Shown: one piece after another, positions 57,327-64,000 of the stretch
Layout: every line of letters starts with the position of its first letter
Numbering within the stretch: position 1 is the first letter of the stretch
Assembly (NCBI GenBank): GCA_018992685.1
Contig: JACVGT010000025.1
Span: forward strand, 1 to 64,000
Source: Theionarchaea archaeon
GTDB taxonomy: Archaea; Methanobacteriota_B; Thermococci; Methanofastidiosales; SZ-28-30
DNA length: 64,000 nt
Direction: 5' to 3'
Position numbers and translations under genes: made by a program
The notes under the pieces: model-generated
Database searches by the model: none
Seen by the model: the letters and a program-made list of their open reading frames with translations, nothing else
Told to the model about the DNA's origin: nothing

Positions 57327-57477
57327 TTTAATACCTTCCTTTTTTTTCTCAAAGGAAAGTCCTTCACCCTCTAGATTTTCGGAATGGTTATCGTTCCGTC
57401 AAAAAATATACCCTATATAAATGTTTCGGCCATTTAAAAGCTTTAAAACAGAAATGCAATCTGTCAGTGTAACGATT
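57327..57477. other. intergenic region
   Basis: About 150 bases. It carries the SD and probable promoter of the heptad-repeat operon (minus-strand TTTATATAGG near 57413-57422). No gene. Confidence 0.4.
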
Positions 57478-57714
57478 TCAGAATGATGACGGAAGAAGTG
57501 GACAGTATTCGATAAGAAAAATAGCAAGAATACCCACTTCTACAGAGATGGTAAGATTTGCTTCACTTTCGAGAATTTCTTGAATTTTTCGCAAAAGTAG
57601 AATTTTCTTCTTTTTCTGCAGGTTGCTCTGTCCAGAATTCCTGTGAAACAGCATCATCAAGTACTCTTGAAGTGATTTGAGTACCAATATCTTTATATGA
57701 AAAGAAGAAAACAA
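57478..57714 (-). CDS. possible small protein with C-terminal hydrophobic segment
   Basis: A 78-codon frame. From Met20 (57657) it reads MMLFHRNSGQSNLQKKKKIL, a helix of Leu, Lys and Glu, and a hydrophobic end (VGILAIFLIEYCPLLP). A TATA-like TTCATATAAAG at about 57690-57700 fits that internal start. A longer overlapping frame (57563-57799) shares the region in another phase. Weakly supported. Confidence 0.35.
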   Translation of the reverse strand: MFSSFHIKILVLKSLQEYLMMLFHRNSGQSNLQKKKKILLLRKIQEILESEANLTISVEVGILAIFLIEYCPLLPSSF

Positions 57715-57824
57715 TATACACCCGATTCAGAAGAGATTTAAAATGGAATTTTCCCCTATTTTCTTCTACATTATTGCCACATTTTTTAGAGTTGCACAAT
57801 CGTACAATTTCTATGGTTATTCAT

Positions 57825-59462
57825 CTAAAAAAAGTCGTTCAAACTCAATTGTTTCTCTTTATGTATTCTGAGGTCCCGCCTTGTAGGAATAGCTGATGGA
57901 ATACATAAGAAGTAAATCTCTCTTCTTCTTTTTGCATTTCCAGTGTATACTAACCAATTCATTAACGTTCTAGTATTTTCTGGAATTGAAGAATCACCAT
58001 ACACTCTCAGACCCGCTCGTTTTCTTTCTTCTTGAATCAGATGCTGTATTTTCTTAGGATTCAAACCTTTGTCCTCAGAGAGATTATCATAAATAGTTCT
58101 GTATAACTTCACCGTTTTCAGTGCCTGTTCATGAAAGATCTTTTTCTTTGTGAATTCATCGGAATCTGCGAATATGCTCCCCAAGTCGGTAATCCTCACA
58201 TAACTCATAAAAGGAGATTCTGTGAATCCTAACGTATCCGAACATTTCCGTTCATGGTGAATATTTTCTTTATGTAGAGTGTTCTTTAGAGTATCAATTG
58301 TCGTCAATCCCCCATGATAAGCTACTGCTTCAACAAATCTGACAATTGGGAGCGCGTCTGCATTAGGTACATAAGGCATCTTCGTTGGAGAGACACCTTC
58401 AGTTTCTTTAGGTTTCACTCTCAATCCAAAATCGAATGCTGTTTCTTTTTCAGCAAAATCTTTGTAAATATCCGGACCGATTCTTCTACTTCTGAATTTC
58501 AGGGGAAATCCATATCTTGACGTTCCTGTAGAATCATCCTTCTTCAGGACATTAATTTGAGAAAGTTTCTCAAGAGCGTCTTTTATCCATTCACTATTTA
58601 GATCATTTCCTGAAATTGTCAAAGGTTTCAAACTCCTTATTCTTTCCATTAGTTCTTCACGAGATAAATACAAGAATTCTTCTTTCCTATATTCTCCTCT
58701 TTCAACTAAGGACTCCAAACAGGGAATGATCATTTCCAGTATAAATTTCATTGTATATTCTACAGCTGGTGGTTTTTGTGAAACAAAATACGTTTTCTTA
58801 CCAAGTAGTAATATTCTCTCTGAATAAAAGTTTCGCTGTTGGCTAATAAGAGGACAAAGAATCTCACCCCTTACATGATTGATGTAAAGACCATCCTTGT
58901 TCCGTTTATCTTTAGTACAAAAATACCATAGGCTGAAATCATGAGGAGAATTTTTGAGAAAATCTAACTGCTGATAGTTTCTTTCTAGGAATTCAATTAC
59001 ACTGCCATAATCGTGTTCACTCACAATCAGCCAGACTTCGTGTCTATCGAATTCTTTCATTTCCTGGAAATATTTTTTCAAGTCACTTAGTCTATTTAGC
59101 ATATTTGCTTCGAAATCAGCAGAATTTCTGTTTGGTAATGACGACTTTATCTCTATGAGAATCCCCTTTCTTCTTGAACCGTATGCAAAAGTAAGATCCG
59201 GGGTTTTTGGATCTTCATCTTCATTCATAGGATTGATTTTAATACTTTCCCCTAAGAAAGAAATTTCATCATCCATAGAACTAAGTTTAGGTATTTCTTC
59301 TGCTAACATTTCTGAAATCATAACACAGTACTCATAATCTGTACATTTCTTTCTTATTTCATTTTCTCTTTTTTTTATTACTTTTTGTAACTCTCCCTCA
59401 TCAAGTTCATTTTCTCTTCCTTTTTGATCCTCATCATCATTTGTTTTCATTAAATCACTCAT
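57825..59462 (-). CDS. PD-(D/E)XK-like nuclease-domain protein of unknown system
   Basis: A 545-residue protein. After an acidic N-terminus and a helix (CVMISEMLAEEIPKL), it shows PDLTFAYGSRR (Asp89) and ILIEIKSS (Glu104-x-Lys106), the PD...ExK metal-binding core of restriction-endonuclease-like folds. A signature helix (NMLNRLSDLKKYFQEMKEF) follows. The C-terminal half contains winged-helix-like stretches (RFVEAVAYHGGLTTIDTLKN) and a basic end. It overlaps the upstream unknown gene by 8 nt, forming a two-gene unit. Nuclease identity is inferred from motifs only; a defence role is a hypothesis. Confidence 0.6.
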   Translation of the reverse strand: MSDLMKTNDDEDQKGRENELDEGELQKVIKKRENEIRKKCTDYEYCVMISEMLAEEIPKLSSMDDEISFLGESIKINPMNEDEDPKTPDLTFAYGSRRKGILIEIKSSLPNRNSADFEANMLNRLSDLKKYFQEMKEFDRHEVWLIVSEHDYGSVIEFLERNYQQLDFLKNSPHDFSLWYFCTKDKRNKDGLYINHVRGEILCPLISQQRNFYSERILLLGKKTYFVSQKPPAVEYTMKFILEMIIPCLESLVERGEYRKEEFLYLSREELMERIRSLKPLTISGNDLNSEWIKDALEKLSQINVLKKDDSTGTSRYGFPLKFRSRRIGPDIYKDFAEKETAFDFGLRVKPKETEGVSPTKMPYVPNADALPIVRFVEAVAYHGGLTTIDTLKNTLHKENIHHERKCSDTLGFTESPFMSYVRITDLGSIFADSDEFTKKKIFHEQALKTVKLYRTIYDNLSEDKGLNPKKIQHLIQEERKRAGLRVYGDSSIPENTRTLMNWLVYTGNAKRRREIYFLCIPSAIPTRRDLRIHKEKQLSLNDFF

Positions 59463-60573
59463 CGAGAAGAGATATTTCGGCTACTCCTATTGCCATTTGG
59501 ATTTCTTCAACGATGTCAGAAAGAGATGAAGGGGAACATCTTGTTTGAGGGACAATTGCGATTTTGTTGTTTAAAGCATTGATAGAAAAAGTTGAGTAGT
59601 CTTTGAAATCAACCACATTAGCTGAAAAATATGGATTTGAAGACTGATTGATGGTATAAGATAAGAATTTCATTTTCTCAAGAACGAAGGTCAATCTCTC
59701 TAACTGTGACTCATTTAAATCATTCTTGAATTTCAATACAATGGGAGATAATTCAATTTGCTTTTTTTGATTGTTGTAACGTCTTTCTCTGTTAAGATAA
59801 GACTTGTTTGTCTTTGCAAATGTCTCGATACAATTCCTCAAAACGTCGGCCCAGAAATAATCCAGCGCTCCGGAATACAGAGTAAATGATTTGTCTTTTC
59901 TCTTATATCTAAATCTCATAATTGTCTCTCCTCCCTTCCCAGAACAATCTATGATTATCCTATTAATGACTTTCCCGTAAAGCTCATTTTCTATTCCTTT
60001 TCTGAATTCAGAATAATTCTTATCGGCAGATTTGCCCCTCAATTGAACTGATGAATATTGCGATTTATTTTTCAACGGGTCGTAAATTACACTTTGAACT
60101 TCAGTAACATAGATTTCGCCATAAATTTCTTTGAGTCTGTCAATCATCTCAATAATACCTTTGTTGTCCAAATGAACTCTATACAAATAAGGATATGAAT
60201 ATTCTATCCATTTCAGAAGAGTTACAGACAAGGAATTCTTCAGGATTTCATCACTTAGAAACATATAAAAGTTTTTCTTGATTCTTACTACCAATGAAAT
60301 AGATGCTACTTCCTTTTCGGTGTTCACGACTATGAGTGAATAAATGTCATTCGAAATTTTGCTAGACGCTATTCTAAATGTTTTTCTATTTGAAATATTC
60401 TGCCAGTTTTCTATGTCGTATTTCGAAAAGCAGAAAAAGAATTTCAATCCCGTTCTGGTATTGTTGACAAAGTTTTCATTGAAAAACGATTTCAATTCAT
60501 CAAAATTAGCTATATTCTCAATTTCATTCTGGAATTCTCTTATCAAGGAGCCTGGTGTTGCAGGTACTAACAT
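59455..60573 (-). CDS. unknown protein paired with the nuclease-like gene
   Basis: A 372-residue alpha/beta protein with AT-rich codon use. It has many short strands (YSLIVVNTEKEVASISLVVR, GEIYVTEVQSVIYD) and a basic patch (RFRYKRKDKSF). No catalytic signature recognised. The ATG at 60573 has an SD GAGGTGAG (60580-60587) about 6 nt upstream. It is first gene of the unit and translationally coupled to the PD-(D/E)XK-like protein. It could be a specificity or sensor subunit. Confidence 0.5.
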   Translation of the reverse strand: MLVPATPGSLIREFQNEIENIANFDELKSFFNENFVNNTRTGLKFFFCFSKYDIENWQNISNRKTFRIASSKISNDIYSLIVVNTEKEVASISLVVRIKKNFYMFLSDEILKNSLSVTLLKWIEYSYPYLYRVHLDNKGIIEMIDRLKEIYGEIYVTEVQSVIYDPLKNKSQYSSVQLRGKSADKNYSEFRKGIENELYGKVINRIIIDCSGKGGETIMRFRYKRKDKSFTLYSGALDYFWADVLRNCIETFAKTNKSYLNRERRYNNQKKQIELSPIVLKFKNDLNESQLERLTFVLEKMKFLSYTINQSSNPYFSANVVDFKDYSTFSINALNNKIAIVPQTRCSPSSLSDIVEEIQMAIGVAEISLLDE

Positions 60574-60587
60574 TCTATTCTCACCTC

Positions 60588-61057
60588 TTTATGTAATGAA
60601 GATGTCTCTATTATTAAGCTTTTTGGAATTCTTTCATCCATACTATCAGCTTCATGGATATCCCTCCGAGAATCATGCCCTCTTTTGGTCTTTTTTCTTT
60701 ATAACCTTATCTACTACTAACTCCTATCACGATATCACCTCCTTTCTTTGCTCCTATGACCAGTACAACCACCACTGTTTCCTGGTGAAGAGCTCCCGTG
60801 AATGCCACGCACTGAATGTGGTGAGCTGCCTCCCTGCCACCTGTCGCGTTGTTGAAATGGAGAATCACTTATTGATATTCGTTAATACGGTGTCCGTAGC
60901 TGTCCTGCAGAAGTTGATGATCCTGATGATGAGCATGAAGACCTCAGGACTACTGGATGACTTGAGGTATGCATCAGTGTTGGAAGTGGCTCACCAACCT
61001 GTACGATTGGGATCTCCTGCAGAAGAGGATAGGAACAATAGAAAAGAACGTACTGAT
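60588..61057. other. mosaic region with short competing frames
   Basis: About 470 bases between the nuclease unit and the transposase fragment. A minus-strand GTG frame (60707-60868; HFNNATGGREAAHHIQCVAF...) and plus-strand frames each read partly like protein, but none is supported by start signals. Best read as scrambled remnants around an IS scar. Confidence 0.35.
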
Positions 61058-61364
61058 TGAAATACAGGAACCTGACTTCATGGATCCTCCTCCATAACGT
61101 GGTGTAATCTGCAGATGTCAATCCTTCTATATACTGCGACAACTTTTCTAAAATGCCTTCTAACTGTCTATAGGGTACATTGAATACTGTTTTCATCAGG
61201 ACAGTATATGCTATGAATGACTGGGGAAATGCAAAAGGGCTACCTCGTTTATTCACATTCATCGTTTGGAGTTCTTCATTCCAATGTTCAATAAAATCCA
61301 TTGTTAAGTAAAATTCTCCTCTTCTTACCAGTTTCTTGTTATATTCTTTCCAATTTCTGGTCAT
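61058..61364 (-). pseudogene. truncated transposase (IS5/ISH-like), 5' part only
   Basis: The first about 100 codons (MTRNWKEYNKKLVRRGEFYL, FIEHWNEELQTMN, KRGSPFAFPQSFIAY, VPYRQLEGILEKLSQYIEGL, SADYTTLWRRIHE) match the N-terminal domain of a common archaeal/bacterial DDE transposase that continues to 'DASGIK'. After RRIHEV the sequence becomes unrelated and Ser-rich (open to 60882). No catalytic Asp is left, so the element is dead. Confidence 0.75.
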
Positions 61365-61464
61365 GAAACCGTCTGGTTTCCCTATGGTTCAAATCTTTCC
61401 ATTGGTTTATACTTCAAATGAGGCATTTGAATGGTAAATTGTACAACACAGCAGATTTGTCGAG

Positions 61465-61902
61465 TCACTGTAATTGAAGAGTTTTCAATTCAATCTTGGT
61501 TCCTTTTTTCCATAAATCCTTTCTCATAGCAATTGCAACTTCCATGAAAGTAGATTCGGAGGGTTGATTTATGAATTGCTTGAACTTTCTTAGGACGTCG
61601 TCGGAAGCATAGAGAACAGAGTTGTAATAGAATTCCGTCAACCTCACCATGGCATATTCTTTGATTTCTTCTTCATTTTTCAGATGCGGTATTTTGGGGT
61701 CTTCGATATGAAAGTGACTTACATTTTCCGGTTTCAGAACACAACGCATGAACACAAGGGTAGAACGATACTTATTCTCGTTGAGATTTTGAATTCTCAA
61801 TTCAGTTTCTCTCTTTTGACTCCAAAGATGTTGAAGGTAACTCCCAGCAATACCTCCAATTCCCAACAAGCCGAAAACCGAGATTATTGTTTGAATGTCC
61901 AT
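61465..61902 (-). CDS. hypothetical single-TM protein with helical cytosolic domain
   Basis: A 145-residue protein. The N-terminal membrane helix (TIISVFGLLGIGGIAGSYLQ) is followed by a basic helix with EKRETEL-like pattern (LWSQKRETELRIQNLNENKY) and a helical domain ending in ELKTLQLQ. This build, one TM plus a 'KRETEL' helix, is frequent in prokaryotic mobile and defence islands, but I cannot name a family. A TATA-like ACTTAAATATTC at about 61924-61935 lies 25 nt upstream. Confidence 0.55.
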   Translation of the reverse strand: MDIQTIISVFGLLGIGGIAGSYLQHLWSQKRETELRIQNLNENKYRSTLVFMRCVLKPENVSHFHIEDPKIPHLKNEEEIKEYAMVRLTEFYYNSVLYASDDVLRKFKQFINQPSESTFMEVAIAMRKDLWKKGTKIELKTLQLQ

Positions 61903-62378
61903 GAGCTATAGTTGAGGCAGCGAATATTTAAGTCTTCTAGTTGTTCCTCCTCTAGTTGTCTACAAGGCTGCTATCCTCCTCCGAATAATGAGGACCTTTT
62001 CGAGGAAGACCGCGTGCATCCATTTCCTCTTACCACAGGATTATTGTTCCCTCTACCATATTTCACGTTCTTGGTTTCATATTTTTTCAAGTTCTTCAAG
62101 GTGCTCTTTTAGTCATTTTTTCCATGAATATATCCCGAAAATATGAACGGTCATAAATGCCCATAATTACACTGTTTTCAACTCTTATTCTCCACTTTGT
62201 GAAGGTCATTCTTTTCCGGTAACAGCCATGTGGATTTTTGTCATGAAACTATGGACAGAATTCTTGAATACTAGTGTGACGTTCGGCGGATAATTATTTT
62301 CTTGAATACAAATGCTCAATATATTCCGAGTACGTGAGATTTCTTTCCAAATTTAGAACGTAGACATTCAACCGTAAA
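61903..62378. other. AT-rich intergenic region
   Basis: About 475 bases. It holds the promoter of the gene at 61902 on its left and nothing else recognisable; the plus-strand frame 61912-62112 is Cys/Pro/Phe-rich and unconvincing. Confidence 0.4.
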
Positions 62379-62389
62379 CCTTATAAATT
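62379..62389 (+). promoter_or_regulatory. box A/TATA of the PKD/RHS gene
   Basis: CCTTATAAATT, centred about 33 nt before the ATG at 62417 and 111 nt before the ATG at 62495. Confidence 0.5.
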
Positions 62390-62494
62390 GCTCAACGAAT
62401 TGGAGTTGGCCTGTGCATGTATTCCATGGGGGATGCTTTGCATAAGAACTGGGAGACATACGTGCGAAAAGAACAAATGAAGGAGATGACGAAG

Positions 62495-64000
62495 ATGAGA
62501 GACAAAATCTTAATATTGGGGTTAAGTGCTGCTCTTCTTATGAGTTTATTTTGTTATGTTCAGGAGATAGCAGCAGGGTATGATGGTTTGAGTGAGAGAA
62601 TTCCTGTTGTGGGAGATGATGTTGCAGGCTCTCTCAGTAATGTGCCACCTGTGGTGGAAGTTGTACCTGATGTATCCAGTGGGAAGGCACCCTTGCGCGT
62701 GCAATTTGAGGGAGATGTGTATGATGAGGACGGGGAGATTACTAGTCTGGAATGGGACTTTGAAGGAGACGGGGCCTTTGAGGTTACGAGTGATCTGAAG
62801 AGTATTGAGAGACCTCAGAAGTTGCAGGCGGCACGGGAAGGATTACAGAAGGAGCATGTATATGATAATCCAGGAATCTACCATGCGGTCGTCAGGGTGA
62901 CGGATGATAAAGAGGAGAGTACTACAGCATCTGTGACCATACAGGTGTATTCGGATAGACCATGGCTGGATATTACGCCATCCAACAAGGATGGATTTTT
63001 GTATCAGGCACAGGCTGGATATGAGGCCTTCTTTGGGGAAAATGTGGGTAAAGAGATAAAATTTGAGTTGAATAACGCATATATTACGTACCGAATGGTG
63101 AATCAGTCTTTTGGTGCTGTCAATACCGCAAAGGGTGAACCTGAAGGGAACAGAATCTGGTACAGGAATGTCTTCCCCGGAGTTGATATACGATATACGG
63201 TGCATGAGGATTTGTTACTGGAAGAATTTGTGGTATACCAGCCCGTGGGTATAACGGTGATTGAGCAGGAATTTGTAACGCATGGAGTGGACTATAAGAT
63301 GGAGGAAGATGGGTCCATTGGGTTCTACAATGGGGAAGATCTGGTATTTTCTATCCCGAAACCGGTGATGTATGAGTTTAATAACCCGGAAAGGAAGTGT
63401 TACGGGTTACATTATGAAGTTGTGGAGAAAGGTAATTTGTACATACTGAGGAAGGTTATTGATAATTTAGAATGGTTAAAGTCTGCCAAATATCCCGTGG
63501 TCATTGATTCGTCCACGCAGGGCGAGATAGCTGATCCCTGGGAACAGCAGGGGTTAACACCGTACGGGCAGTACTTCCAGAACATGAATGAATATGTTGA
63601 TCCCTTGACTGGGCATCTTAATATAAGACAGACAGATTATTCTCTATCTGGGAGAGGGCTGGATTTATCCATATCCAGGGTCTACTCCACGGTGGTGGCT
63701 TACAAGGAAGATGAAGAGGAGAGTGGCTCTGGGGAGTATGTACCCATTGCTACCTATAAAGAAGCACCCACGGATCTGGGATATGGATGGTCTCTGGATT
63801 TTCCCTGGCTGGAATTTAACGAGGATGACCAGGAACCTGGCCACTACTTACATTTACCCAAAGGGGTCCAGATCAAGACCAATTTTGTTGATGGAGTATG
63901 GATTGATGAGACACACCACTTTGTTATGTACATTAATGGAGATTATTCCTATACCAAATACAGAGATGATGGTGTGAGAGAAGACTATGATAGTCAGGGG
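62495..64000 (+). CDS. secreted PKD/RHS (YD-repeat)-type giant protein, 5' part
   Basis: The frame is open to the right edge (528 codons from ATG 62417; 502 from ATG 62495). I chose 62495 because AAGGAG lies 9 nt upstream and it gives a normal signal peptide (MRDKILILGLSAALLMSLFC). A PKD domain follows: PPVVEVVPDVSSGKAPLRVQ, EITSLEWDFEGDG, HVYDNPGIYHAVVRVTDD. Further on, YVDPLTGHLNIRQTDYSLSG, GLDLSISRVYST and LGYGWSLDFPWLEF are the typical N-terminal module of RHS/teneurin-like proteins that precedes YD repeats. The repeats and any C-terminal toxin lie outside the window. Confidence 0.85.
   Translation, partial: MRDKILILGLSAALLMSLFCYVQEIAAGYDGLSERIPVVGDDVAGSLSNVPPVVEVVPDVSSGKAPLRVQFEGDVYDEDGEITSLEWDFEGDGAFEVTSDLKSIERPQKLQAAREGLQKEHVYDNPGIYHAVVRVTDDKEESTTASVTIQVYSDRPWLDITPSNKDGFLYQAQAGYEAFFGENVGKEIKFELNNAYITYRMVNQSFGAVNTAKGEPEGNRIWYRNVFPGVDIRYTVHEDLLLEEFVVYQPVGITVIEQEFVTHGVDYKMEEDGSIGFYNGEDLVFSIPKPVMYEFNNPERKCYGLHYEVVEKGNLYILRKVIDNLEWLKSAKYPVVIDSSTQGEIADPWEQQGLTPYGQYFQNMNEYVDPLTGHLNIRQTDYSLSGRGLDLSISRVYSTVVAYKEDEEESGSGEYVPIATYKEAPTDLGYGWSLDFPWLEFNEDDQEPGHYLHLPKGVQIKTNFVDGVWIDETHHFVMYINGDYSYTKYRDDGVREDYDSQG

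Noticed and set aside
57563-57799. 78-codon minus-strand frame overlapping 57478-57714
   Set aside because: Its upstream half is Asn/Lys-rich and the shared region reads better in the other phase; neither is strong.
60344-61060. 238-codon plus-strand frame
   Set aside because: Its first 75 codons are antisense to the unknown gene at 59455-60573 and the rest crosses a scrambled IS scar; no start signals.
61912-62112. 66-codon plus-strand frame
   Set aside because: Low-complexity Ser/Cys/Pro/Phe sequence antisense to a promoter, with no family or start signal.

Overview
The window is archaeal and most likely from an uncultured euryarchaeal lineage. Direct evidence: a single-subunit AglB/STT3 oligosaccharyltransferase, a GEK1-type D-aminoacyl-tRNA deacylase (DtdA), a decarboxylase-like GHMP protein of the mevalonate route, a NurA-like nuclease, a DUF92 membrane protein, S-layer/CARDB-type secreted proteins and many lipoproteins. 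Many genes have a TATA/box A element (typically cCTTTAAAag or ccTTATAAa) about 25 nt before the start codon and no Shine-Dalgarno site, which suggests leaderless mRNAs. A group such as Theionarchaea or Methanofastidiosa is possible, but I cannot prove the taxon from the sequence. No rRNA, tRNA or CRISPR array was recognised.

Layout. 1-140: probable end of an IS481-like element running off the left edge. 279-44,816: mostly compact, ordinary archaeal chromosome. It holds a large secreted subtilase, the NurA-like and DUF599 genes, a GHMP decarboxylase-like gene, a PHP phosphoesterase, a HEAT protein, AglB, a zinc-ribbon miniprotein, a three-gene envelope/TIM-barrel operon, an amidohydrolase, a frameshifted SAM hydrolase (DUF62), an unusual ubiquitin-like/GcvH-like fusion, DUF167 and Toprim proteins, an orphan corrinoid protein, a TudS-like desulfidase and a branched-chain aminotransferase. 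Then come three tandem paralogous lipoproteins (22.9-26.0 kb), a coiled-coil operon, DtdA, a bacterial-type Fpg/MutM, a class III aminotransferase/racemase divergent from an Lrp regulator, DUF92, a dual-specificity phosphatase, an M20 peptidase, an SDR, a CrtI-like oxidoreductase, LeuC/LeuD-type hydro-lyase subunits with a methyltransferase, a cupin, DUF6512, a PQQ-like propeller protein and a beta-lactamase-fold lipoprotein with an altered catalytic motif.

45-62.4 kb: an AT-richer accessory island with few recognisable families. It contains a 158-bp duplicated piece of the propeller gene, a radical SAM/SPASM-like gene, and a zinc-ribbon tyrosine recombinase preceded by three palindromic sites. 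It also has a large membrane/solenoid protein and a 0.5-kb direct repeat carrying a ribbon-helix-helix regulator and enclosing a three-gene membrane/coiled-coil operon. Further on are an envelope operon whose first protein is built from SGLVRDA heptads, a two-gene module of an unknown protein plus a PD-(D/E)XK nuclease, and a truncated transposase.

62.4 kb to the right edge: the 5' part of a secreted PKD/RHS (YD-repeat-type) giant protein that runs out of the window.

The most interesting untested candidates are the nuclease module (57.8-60.6 kb), the SGLVRDA/S-layer/RHH operon with its duplicated and frameshifted regulator (53.0-57.3 kb), the ubiquitin-like/GcvH-like fusion lacking the lipoyl lysine (19.1 kb), and the palindrome array upstream of the recombinase (48.9-49.0 kb).
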